A DNA stretch of 23,462 bases, taken from contig JAHRFX010000014.1 of NCBI GenBank assembly GCA_019084405.1, forward strand, positions 1 to 23,462, given 5' to 3'. Origin of the DNA: Methanobacterium sp. Its GTDB lineage: Archaea; Methanobacteriota; Methanobacteria; Methanobacteriales; Methanobacteriaceae. Below, one piece after another: positions 1-6,549 of this stretch. The notes under the pieces were generated by a model that worked only from the letters and a program-made list of their open reading frames with translations, had not been told where the DNA came from and ran no database searches. Position numbers and translations under genes: made by a program. The number at the start of each line of letters is the position of its first letter. Position 1 is the stretch's first letter.

Positions 1-290
1 ATCCACGCCCCAGCAGTAGCTGCAATTAGAAGGGCAATCCATAGAAGGAATTATCATTACATGAAAGGCCATTTAAAACACCCCAAAATTTTATAAATTA
101 AATAAAAACCATAAATTTTTATCAGCACTTATAATTATAAATATAATCCTGGCGATAACATATTTTATAAAAAAATTCAAGGTTCATATTTAATTTATAC
201 AATTTTGGGGTGTTTTAAATGGCCTTTCATGTAATGATAATTCCTTCTATGGATTGCCCTTCTAATTGCAGCTACTGCTGGGGCGTGGAT
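1..290. repeat. Left-edge inverted repeat (fold-back)
   Basis: Bases 1-90 are the exact reverse complement of 201-290 (position i pairs with 291-i). Immediately inside, 91-120 and 171-200 still pair at about 25 of 30 positions, leaving an unpaired loop of about 50 bases (121-170). The outer arm duplicates the first 24 codons of the radical SAM gene at 219 plus its ribosome binding site, so bases 72 down to 1 read as the same protein start on the minus strand. Imperfect pairing next to the loop followed by perfect pairing outward is what a snap-back primer followed by copying would give, so 1-90 may not be genuine flanking sequence. A real divergent duplicate is the alternative. Confidence 0.95.
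162..211 (+). promoter_or_regulatory. Promoter and RBS of the radical SAM/SPASM gene
   Basis: A TATA-like box, TTTTATAAAA, lies at 162-171, with a second AT-rich TATA-like stretch at 185-199. A GGGGTG ribosome binding site at 206-211 sits seven bases before the ATG at 219 and supports that start. The promoter lies inside the loop and inner arm of the left inverted repeat. Confidence 0.5.
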
Positions 291-1367
291 AAAGAATCAG
301 AATTGATGAGTCTGGAAACAATTGAAGAAACGGTCAAATGGCTGAAAAACTTTAGAAAAGGACCGGTGACCTTCACTTTTCATGGGGGGGAACCTCTTTT
401 AGCAGGATATGATTTTTACAAAAAAGCACTACCTCTCTTTAGTCAGGAACTGAGTCATCTAAAACCTGCCTTTGCTATTCAAACCAATTTATGGCTAATG
501 AATACGGAATTAGCACAACTTTTTGCAGAATATAACATTCCCATCGGATCAAGTCTGGATGGACCCCAGGATATTAATGATTTCCAGAGAGGAACGGGGT
601 ACTATGAAAAAACAATGCAAGGATACAAAATTGCCCGGGAAAAAGGCCTGAGAGTAAGTTTCATCAGCACTTTCACCTCCCATTCCATTAAACGCAAAGA
701 AGAAATATTTAAATTCTTCCTGGATAACAATTTAGATCTTAAACTACACCCTGCACTACCCTCCCTGAGAAGTGAAAATCCTGATAAATGGTCTATATCT
801 CCTGAAGAGTATGGTGAATTGTTGGTATATCTTCTGGATGAGTATCTGGAACACATAGAGGATATAGAAATAAAAAATATCGATCATCTCTGTAAAGGAG
901 TTTTCATGCGCCGGGGTGTGGTTTGCACCTATGCTGATTGCGTGGGAGATACCTTTGCCATAGGCCCGGATGGTAACATATACCCCTGTTACCGGTTTGT
1001 GGGGATGGAAGAATATGTAATGGGCAATGTAAGTAATCATCCCAACATGGAGGAACTCTCACAATCACCAGCCTGGAAAAGCCTGCATCAATGGATGGAT
1101 CTGGTGGATGAAGAATGTGGTGAATGTAAATATATTAAATTCTGCAGGGGAGGTTGCCCCTACAATGCCTTAACCCTGGATAAAAAGACCCGTGAAATGA
1201 AAATAGATGGGGTTGACCACCAGTGTGAGGCCTACAAAATAATATTTAAGGAAATAAGTGACCGGGCTAACAAAGAATTCTTATCCTCTTCTATACCTCT
1301 TTTTGGAGGTTCCAAACCAAAATCAAAAAAGGCAACCATCATGGATATCATGCTTAAATCTTCATAA
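219..1367 (+). CDS. Radical SAM/SPASM enzyme, putative peptide- or protein-modifying
   Basis: The 382-residue protein has the radical SAM cluster motif CPSNCSYC (C13, C17, C20) close to the N-terminus and the GGEP motif at about 56-59. A cysteine-rich C-terminal SPASM region includes C236, C241, C257, C300, C303, C309, C313 and C336, enough to bind auxiliary Fe-S clusters. This layout is that of anaerobic sulfatase-maturase-like and peptide-modifying SPASM enzymes, which use SAM-derived radicals to alter side chains of a protein or peptide. The substrate is unknown: no sulfatase and no obvious short cysteine-rich precursor peptide is seen next to it. The ATG is supported by GGGGTG at 206-211. 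The first 24 codons are repeated in inverted orientation at 1-72. Confidence 0.85.
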   Translation: MAFHVMIIPSMDCPSNCSYCWGVDKESELMSLETIEETVKWLKNFRKGPVTFTFHGGEPLLAGYDFYKKALPLFSQELSHLKPAFAIQTNLWLMNTELAQLFAEYNIPIGSSLDGPQDINDFQRGTGYYEKTMQGYKIAREKGLRVSFISTFTSHSIKRKEEIFKFFLDNNLDLKLHPALPSLRSENPDKWSISPEEYGELLVYLLDEYLEHIEDIEIKNIDHLCKGVFMRRGVVCTYADCVGDTFAIGPDGNIYPCYRFVGMEEYVMGNVSNHPNMEELSQSPAWKSLHQWMDLVDEECGECKYIKFCRGGCPYNALTLDKKTREMKIDGVDHQCEAYKIIFKEISDRANKEFLSSSIPLFGGSKPKSKKATIMDIMLKSS

Positions 1368-1471
1368 AAGGCGGTTTTCCAATCAATATCCTGCAGGGTT
1401 CATCATAACATATAAGAAATTTTTATTTATTTCGAAAATATAATTAATATTAGAATATATTGAGGACAATT

Positions 1472-1981
1472 ATGCTTCCTTATGAGCCTTTAATTAAAAC
1501 CATTCATTCTAAAATAAAGTGCTACACCCGAAAAACTAAAAAAAAGACAAAGTCCGGTGAAACACACAGTTATAGTTCTAAACAGTATATCATATCCTTA
1601 AAAAATGATCAGCCATTTAGCTGTGATGAGGAGGTTTCTATACTCAAAAGTGGAGATTTTTTCAGGATGAATAATTTGATTAATCAGCGAAGAAGTGATT
1701 ATGAGGAACAATTACAGCATATAATTTCTTTAGAACAGGAACTGACCCGCCTTAAAAATAAATTAGAATATTATCACAATCTGGAAGTTGATATTAAGTT
1801 ATTGAAGTTAAAAAGACTGGAAAGGGAACTATCTGATCTGGAAGAAAAATCAAAAAAACAGGAAAAAGAGATAAATGACCTTAAAAAGAGAATGGAAAAA
1901 GATGAATTCATAAATAAAGGTAGTGGGGTTCTGGGAAAATTATCTACTTTATTTGTAAATAAGAATGATAAAAATCCCTGA
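1472..1981 (+). CDS. Hypothetical coiled-coil protein
   Basis: I do not recognise a family. A TTG codon at 1460 opens the frame, but ATG 1472 is preceded by TGAGGA at 1461-1466 and is the likelier start, giving 169 residues. The first 60 or so residues are basic and contain a serine/threonine/lysine-rich stretch. From about residue 70 to 150 the sequence is a long run of E, K, L and R with heptad-like spacing (for example SLEQELTRLKNKLEYY and KRLERELSDLEEKSKKQ), which predicts a coiled coil. There is no signal peptide or membrane segment. It follows the radical SAM gene by about 100 bases but has its own RBS and may be a separate unit. A structural or DNA-associated role is conceivable, without direct evidence. 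Confidence 0.65.
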   Translation: MLPYEPLIKTIHSKIKCYTRKTKKKTKSGETHSYSSKQYIISLKNDQPFSCDEEVSILKSGDFFRMNNLINQRRSDYEEQLQHIISLEQELTRLKNKLEYYHNLEVDIKLLKLKRLERELSDLEEKSKKQEKEINDLKKRMEKDEFINKGSGVLGKLSTLFVNKNDKNP

Positions 1982-2095
1982 ATTTTAATTTAATCTAATT
2001 ATAATTGGCAGGGTTTTATAAAGTAATATGGATTTTTATATTTTTTTTAATAAGTTGATATAGAGTTTTTAATTAAAAAGAGTGATAATTAAATT

Positions 2096-2692
2096 TTATT
2101 TTACGGGAGTATAGGTTCTAACTGCCAAAAAAGAACCAGTAGCAGCACGATTCAAGTCCTGCTGTATATTAACATCATCACCATTTTCCAACCAGTTATA
2201 CCAGCTATTTTTGGATTTAATGGCCCCACTTTCCAGGAAAAGATCCAGATTACTGTACGAGTAATTGATACTGGGACTTAAAAACATGGCTCTGGTTTCA
2301 TAAAGGGCATGATAATAATGTGAGTTTCCACTTTCACTATGTGGGGGGCATAAACCATCAGCTATATAGTGGGTGGCTACCCCATAACAGTAACTGGCAT
2401 ATTCATAGTTTTCTAATTGGTAATTTGCTCGACCCTTTTCCAACCAGTAATAAGCCTTATCCTGTGTTAAGGGGTATATATGGTATTTGAAATCAAAGAA
2501 CTTAGTATCAGGAGCAATTGATCCATTTAACATTTCTTTTAGACTTAATTTTTCCTGAACATCAGAAGGCATAGCATAATAAGTTTCAGCAGCAATATCC
2601 CTGTGGTTGGTAATACCCCAGGCAGCGGCAGGCTCCATATAAGACAGGGCCAGCACTACTATTAATAATGAAAAAATTAGAATTTTTAACAT
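2096..2692 (-). CDS. Secreted zinc-dependent phospholipase C/S1-P1 nuclease-fold protein
   Basis: The 198-residue protein starts with a clear signal peptide (hydrophobic core at about 3-17, ending PAAA) followed directly by W25. In zinc-dependent phospholipase C the mature N-terminal Trp itself helps bind zinc. The other expected ligands follow in order: H30, D62, H71, H108 with D112 (HYIAD), H118, then H128 with E132 (HxxxE). This spacing matches the trinuclear zinc fold shared by bacterial phospholipase C and S1/P1 nucleases. The protein should act outside the membrane. Whether it cleaves phospholipids, nucleic acids or another phosphodiester is open; archaeal ether lipids differ from the known substrates. 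It is shorter than bacterial alpha-toxins and lacks their C-terminal domain. It is divergent from the efflux gene at 3046. Confidence 0.75.
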   Translation of the reverse strand: MLKILIFSLLIVVLALSYMEPAAAWGITNHRDIAAETYYAMPSDVQEKLSLKEMLNGSIAPDTKFFDFKYHIYPLTQDKAYYWLEKGRANYQLENYEYASYCYGVATHYIADGLCPPHSESGNSHYYHALYETRAMFLSPSINYSYSNLDLFLESGAIKSKNSWYNWLENGDDVNIQQDLNRAATGSFLAVRTYTPVK

Positions 2693-3045
2693 TTTATCGT
2701 TGATTATTAAATTATTTTATTTTAAAATTATATTATATTTCCCACTAACAATATCACTATCATTTTATACTTAAAATAGATTTTATTAAAGATATGTGTA
2801 CCGGGCACACTATTTAAACTTAGTGGTATAATCTAATTATCTCAATAAAACCAGAGTTCTATAAAATAAAATTTTTTTATAATTGTCACATAATTAACTT
2901 TATTTGATGCCAATTAGATAAATTGTAATCTATGATGCCTGGCCCTGATTGATATTGATTATAAAAATTTCTTAATTTATTTCAGGAGGGGTCACTGTTA
3001 AATATTAGCCATAATGGCCTTAAAATTTTACAAAGGGAATTTATT
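2693..3045. other. 353-bp divergent intergenic region
   Basis: This AT-rich spacer separates the phospholipase C-like gene (minus) from the cation efflux gene (plus). It carries many TATA-like stretches and an imperfect inverted repeat around 2794-2809 (GTGT...ACAC with a GC-rich centre). It also has a strong GGAGGGG at 2984-2990 that is not followed by a usable reading frame, and AAAGGGA at 3032-3038 ahead of the efflux ATG. I see no RNA gene here. Confidence 0.5.
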
Positions 3046-3915
3046 ATGCATTCAAAAAATTATTACAGCCGGGTACGGAATATTCTTATAATTATTCTAT
3101 TCCTCAATCTAGGGGTATCTTTAATTAAACTGGGTTATGGTTGGTATACTAATTCTTTAAGCATAGTTTCAGATGGGTTCCATTCCTTATTTGATGGTAT
3201 TTCCAATGTGATTGGAATTGTAGGGATTATAATAGCTTCTCGACCACCAGATAGTGAACATCCCTATGGGCATGTAAAATTTGAGACTTTAACCTCCCTG
3301 GGAATAGCCATCATACTATTTTTTACCTGCTTTGAAATTTTTAAATCAGCGGTGGAGAGATTATTTGATCCCACCATTCCGGAAATTAGCTTGGTGAGTT
3401 TCATAATTATTGGGATTACTATTTGTATAAACATAGCTATTTCATGGTTTGAAAACCGTGAAGGTAAACGTTTAGGCAGCAGTATTTTAGTTGCAGATTC
3501 ATTACATACCAGGAGTGATGTATATGGTTCGGTTGCAGTTATACTGGGTTTTATTGCCATTAAACTGGGTTTTGTAATTGCTGATTCAATAGTGGCTATT
3601 TTAATTGCATTATTAATTGCCAAGACAGGAATAAGTATAATAAAAAGCAGCTCTGGTGTTCTTTTGGATAAAGCCCCCCTGGAACCTGAAGATATAAAAA
3701 AAATTGTTAATGCATTAGAAGAAGTTAAAGATTGTCATAAAATAAGGACCAGGGGACCACCATCAAGCATTTATGTGGATCTGCACATTGAACTGGAGGG
3801 TTGTCTTTCTCTGGATGAAGCACATGATATATCTCATAAAGTAGAAGAAAAACTAAAAAAATCCATATATGGGATAAAGGATGTTACAGTACATGTGGAC
3901 CCCTGTAATGACTAG
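3046..3915 (+). CDS. Cation diffusion facilitator family metal efflux transporter
   Basis: The 289-residue length is typical for the CDF family, which exports divalent metals such as Zn, Fe, Mn or Co in exchange for protons. Six membrane segments can be read within residues 12-205. The family's transport site is visible in the second segment, DGFHSLFD (D43, H46, D50), and in the fifth, DSLHTRSD (D151, H154, D158). The HPYGH motif (H72, H76) follows the second segment. The C-terminal cytoplasmic domain (about 210-289) has the usual ferredoxin-like metal-sensing pattern with histidines H231, H247, H260, H264 and H283. Metal specificity cannot be read from sequence with confidence. AAAGGGA precedes the ATG. 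Confidence 0.92.
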   Translation: MHSKNYYSRVRNILIIILFLNLGVSLIKLGYGWYTNSLSIVSDGFHSLFDGISNVIGIVGIIIASRPPDSEHPYGHVKFETLTSLGIAIILFFTCFEIFKSAVERLFDPTIPEISLVSFIIIGITICINIAISWFENREGKRLGSSILVADSLHTRSDVYGSVAVILGFIAIKLGFVIADSIVAILIALLIAKTGISIIKSSSGVLLDKAPLEPEDIKKIVNALEEVKDCHKIRTRGPPSSIYVDLHIELEGCLSLDEAHDISHKVEEKLKKSIYGIKDVTVHVDPCND

Positions 3916-4116
3916 AATTTATTCAAAACATCGGCGGGTTTTTTAAATTTAATTTCAGGATATATTTAAAGATTTTTACTAAAATAAATTTATTTTAGGG
4001 GCAAAATAGTTTTTAGATTCTAAAATTAAAATATAATAAAAAATTGATTTTTAAAAAAATAATATTTATTATAAGGCTACCGGTATTATAATTATACATT
4101 AACCTTATCCAGTTCA

Positions 4117-4212
4117 CCATTTAAATTACTGCAGTATATTTCCATGTTTTATATGTTAGACTTAAAAGACCCAGAACCAAAACCATTTAAATTAGTGCAG
4201 TATATTTCCATG
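4117..4212. repeat. Direct repeat of a gene 3' end (two 30-bp copies 66 bp apart)
   Basis: Bases 4117-4146 and 4183-4212 match at 29 of 30 positions. On the minus strand the inner copy encodes MEIYCTNLNG inside the gene at 4149-4559. The outer copy encodes MEIYCSNLNG in the same frame, just beyond that gene's stop, and runs on to ELDKVNV and a second stop. The tails also resemble each other (FKSNI-stop versus DKVNV-stop). This looks like a duplicated gene end or the tail of a lost tandem paralogue. Confidence 0.85.
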
Positions 4213-4559
4213 GGTATATTGAATACTTCTTTTTTCATTTCAGCACTTTCTTTGCAGCAGGGGGGAACCACTAACCAGAAACGCATTCCATTATTAAAAC
4301 TAAATCTTTTCCATTTTAATAAATTATCTGCGTGAATGGTTTTACAGGTTTCAACTTCTATTATTACTTCTTTCATGTTTTTGAAAGCATAAATATCGGG
4401 AGTATAACCTTTAACTGTTCTGGGAGTTCCATTGGGATGATGGATATGGTTAGCCCTAACCATAAATCCTTTACTTTCCAATTGTGTTACTACAGATCTT
4501 ATTAATTCGTCATGTATTTTATCTGCAGATCCAGAATTTTCAAAGATTTTTTTTCTCAT
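4149..4559 (-). CDS. PD-(D/E)XK nuclease-like hypothetical protein
   Basis: The 136-residue protein contains a pattern suggestive of the PD-(D/E)XK nuclease fold. PD at 54-55 begins a strand (GYTPDIYAF), and 12 residues later the strand EVIIEVET supplies E68 and E70, followed by a lysine at 73. An N-terminal helix (about 10-30) and a later strand (MRFWLVVP, 92-99) fit the core fold. It could be a DNA-end or resolvase-type nuclease or a DNA-binding relative, but no partner methylase or other restriction gene is adjacent. GTGAG precedes the ATG. The final 20 codons are partly duplicated downstream of the stop, so the current C-terminus may be a recent recombination product. Confidence 0.5.
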   Translation of the reverse strand: MRKKIFENSGSADKIHDELIRSVVTQLESKGFMVRANHIHHPNGTPRTVKGYTPDIYAFKNMKEVIIEVETCKTIHADNLLKWKRFSFNNGMRFWLVVPPCCKESAEMKKEVFNIPMEIYCTNLNGFGSGSFKSNI

Positions 4560-4871
4560 TTATCTCACTTTCTAATTTTTTTTATGAATATGCTCTTGTA
4601 AAATTCTTCTGAACATTGTCTATATTTAAGGTTTTAATACTATAAATAGTTATAGGTTTTACTGAAATGTCTGCAAATATACCAATAAATTTTGAATACA
4701 ATGAAAAATATCCTATTTCTAAATTCTTTTGAACAATGTTTAATTTTGACACTTTGATGTTACACATAATTGGTTGTTTGACTTACATGTTTGTGGATAT
4801 GGATATGCTTAAGGCGATTTAATTGGAAATATTTATATATGATTTTGGAAATATCATAGTATGGTGATTGT
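4560..4871. repeat. 312-bp intergenic region with an imperfect direct repeat
   Basis: This spacer separates divergent genes. AAATTCTTCTGAACATTGTC at 4601-4620 recurs as AAATTCTTTTGAACAATGTT at 4721-4740 (17 of 20 identical), exactly 120 bases later, with weaker similarity for another 10 bases. A 61-codon minus-strand frame covers the region, but it has no convincing RBS or family resemblance and I do not call it a gene. A TATA box for the next gene lies at 4831-4841. Confidence 0.45.
4831..4868 (+). promoter_or_regulatory. TATA box and RBS of the 73-residue protein gene
   Basis: ATTTATATATG at 4831-4841 is a strong archaeal TATA-like box 31-41 bases before the ATG at 4872. GGTGAT at 4863-4868 is the ribosome binding site. 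The predicted leader is very short. Confidence 0.6.
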
Positions 4872-5093
4872 ATGGATTTATTAGATGAAGAAACCTTGAA
4901 GATGCGCTATATTGCCCTGGTAAAAAAAGGACTAATTGAAACTGATGAATGTACCTCTTATATTCAGAAAATGGATATGAAGCCCTGTATGAAAAGTGAA
5001 GTGGAAAAATATCAAGATTTTTTTGTACCGGGAACCGTACTATTAAGTGAAAAAGCTTCCTATCGCTTAAGGGTTGAATATCCCATGGAATAA
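4872..5093 (+). CDS. Small hypothetical protein
   Basis: This 73-residue protein, rich in charged residues, has no signal peptide or membrane segment. The TATA box at 4831 and GGTGAT at 4863 make it a credible expressed gene. The N-terminal half (LDEETLKMRYIALVKKGLI) is likely helical. Two cysteines (C27 and C39) are too few and too far apart to suggest a standard metal site. I do not recognise a family. It stands alone between two minus-strand genes. Confidence 0.6.
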   Translation: MDLLDEETLKMRYIALVKKGLIETDECTSYIQKMDMKPCMKSEVEKYQDFFVPGTVLLSEKASYRLRVEYPME

Positions 5094-5138
5094 ATTATTA
5101 AACTTATTTTTAAATTAAATTAATTTTATATTATTTAA

Positions 5139-5687
5139 TTATATGATAACTATTTTCCCGGCTTGAGTAATGGAATACTTTTCAAACATCTGTGCTTGTT
5201 TAACCAGCCCTAATTCCAGGAGGCCGGCCAGGTGTTTGTAAACCATGGCCCGGGAAATACCCACTTTTTTCCCAATAGAAATGGCAGTAAGATTTTCTTT
5301 TTCTAAGGTTTCTAAAATTCTTAAACGAGTATCTGAAATATCCATCTTTAAGGCAGGTAACCTGACAGATTCATTATTTAAACAGGTATAAACGCCATCA
5401 ACTCCTTCTTTATTGGCAACAAATCCTATTAGAGATCCTAAAGGACCTCCGTCATAGCCCACATGGACTTCGCCGTGTTTTTTGGCCCCCCTTATAACGT
5501 TGGTTATTTTTTGGCAGGCCTCCAGGGGATTTTCTGATTCAATTCTTACTGAACCTCCTTTAATAAATTTATCCAGACAGGAAGTATCTGATGCATCAGT
5601 TTGAATACAAATAAGCCCGTCTATTTGAGTTTTCATAGATACCTCAAATAAACACTTTCCTTTTAAATTACTAATCAGAGTTTTCAT
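5139..5687 (-). CDS. CARF-like ligand-sensing domain plus winged-helix transcriptional regulator
   Basis: The C-terminal third (about residues 120-180 counted from the GTG at 5702) is a clear winged-helix DNA-binding domain: SDTRLRILETL, then IGKKVGISRAMVYKHL as helix-turn-helix. The part in front resembles the CARF domain of Csa3/DUF6293-type regulators: an opening strand MKTLIS, a helix LEACQKITNVI, strand EVHVGY, a glycine-rich DGGPLGS turn into a helix, and strand VYTC ending in VRLPAL. That order is inferred by eye. CARF domains typically bind small nucleotides. A GTG at 5702 would add five residues, but ATG 5687 places the expected first strand at the N-terminus. The gene is divergent from the glutamate synthase genes and has a palindrome just upstream, so it may regulate itself and them. 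No CRISPR or cas gene is in the window. Confidence 0.6.
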   Translation of the reverse strand: MKTLISNLKGKCLFEVSMKTQIDGLICIQTDASDTSCLDKFIKGGSVRIESENPLEACQKITNVIRGAKKHGEVHVGYDGGPLGSLIGFVANKEGVDGVYTCLNNESVRLPALKMDISDTRLRILETLEKENLTAISIGKKVGISRAMVYKHLAGLLELGLVKQAQMFEKYSITQAGKIVII

Positions 5688-5710
5688 TTTCTCAAACCAC
5701 ACCTTAATTT

Positions 5711-5730
5711 AAGAATATCAACCTATTCTT
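5711..5730. promoter_or_regulatory. Palindrome upstream of the CARF-like regulator (possible operator)
   Basis: AAGAATA at 5711-5717 and TATTCTT at 5724-5730 form a perfect 7-bp inverted repeat with a 6-base spacer. It starts 9 bases upstream of the regulator's GTG. Position and symmetry fit an operator for a dimeric winged-helix protein, perhaps autoregulatory. Confidence 0.45.
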
Positions 5731-5773
5731 TTATTAAAAACAGCTTTTTTTTGCTATATTTCTTTTTAGTCTC

Positions 5774-5838
5774 ACTATAATATAGACTTGTCTATTTTTT
5801 AAACTTGAAAAAGGCAAAGTTTAAGTTAGTTTTTAACT
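5774..5838 (+). promoter_or_regulatory. Promoter region of the glutamate synthase genes with three inverted repeats
   Basis: A TATA-like ACTATAATATA lies at 5774-5784. It overlaps a palindrome, ATAGAC-TT-GTCTAT, at 5782-5795. Downstream are AAACTT/AAGTTT arms at 5801-5806 and 5817-5822, and AGTTA/TAACT arms at 5824-5828 and 5834-5838. These may be operator sites or leader RNA hairpins. The NrpR-type site GGAA-N6-TTCC is not seen. Confidence 0.4.
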
Positions 5839-5871
5839 GACATTATTATTACTAGACAGGGGGATTTAAAA

Positions 5872-6540
5872 ATGCCTGTAAACGAAATTATGATTTCTGG
5901 TGATGATCTTACAACTCGCACCATAAATAAAGAAATAAAAAATGGTTTAAAACAAAATCAAACCACATTTTTGATTGAAAACTCGCAAAAATTAGACTCC
6001 ATTGTAGTCGGCATTCGCGAAGAATCACATATAAAACTTAAAGGAGATTTTGGAGACTTTATTGGCGCTCTAAATGATGGGGCCAAAATAGAGATTCAGG
6101 GAAACACAGGACGCTATGTAGGCAATAATATGACTGCTGGTGAAATTATTGTACAGGGATCCACTGATGATGGGGTGGGCTTTGGGACATATAATGGAAC
6201 CATCGTGATACATGGTAATGCAGGGGATGCAGTGGGACAGCTCAATAAAGGTGGATTGATAATTATAGATGGAGATATTGGAAAGCTGGCTGGACTTTAC
6301 ATGCTCAGTGGAGATATAATTATCACGGGTGATGCTGGAGAGGATACCGGGGACTGGATGATTGGGGGAACTATTTATGTAGGGGGAGACCTCCAAACAG
6401 GAACCAATGCCAGGATAACAACACTGGAGAAAAGAGATAAAGAGAAACTTTCTACCATATTCCAGAGCTATGGTATTTCAGCCGATGTAGAAAAATTCCA
6501 AAAAATTCAACATAAGGAGGCCCGGCCTTTTTACGGGTAA
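5872..6540 (+). CDS. Glutamate synthase GXGXG-domain subunit
   Basis: The 222-residue protein corresponds to the C-terminal GXGXG beta-helix domain of the glutamate synthase large subunit, present as a stand-alone protein as in archaea. Repeated glycine-rich turns about 18-20 residues apart are visible (GDFIGALNDG, GRYVGNNMTAGEIIV, GVGFGTYNGTIVI, GDAVGQLNKGGLIII, GKLAGLYMLSGDIII, GEDTGDWMIGGTIYV). The domain has a structural role in glutamate synthase and related enzymes such as formylmethanofuran dehydrogenase subunit C. The neighbouring FMN subunit favours the glutamate synthase assignment. Nine bases separate it from the next gene, so the two are almost certainly co-transcribed. A GGGG RBS precedes the ATG. 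Confidence 0.85.
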   Translation: MPVNEIMISGDDLTTRTINKEIKNGLKQNQTTFLIENSQKLDSIVVGIREESHIKLKGDFGDFIGALNDGAKIEIQGNTGRYVGNNMTAGEIIVQGSTDDGVGFGTYNGTIVIHGNAGDAVGQLNKGGLIIIDGDIGKLAGLYMLSGDIIITGDAGEDTGDWMIGGTIYVGGDLQTGTNARITTLEKRDKEKLSTIFQSYGISADVEKFQKIQHKEARPFYG

Positions 6541-6549
6541 GGTGGTTAT

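Noticed and set aside
1258..1443. A plus-strand frame overlapping the 3' end of the radical SAM gene
   Set aside because: It overlaps a clear gene in another frame and has no RBS or recognisable sequence.
4582..4767. A 61-residue minus-strand frame
   Set aside because: No RBS, no recognisable features, and it overlaps the imperfect direct repeat and AT-rich spacer.
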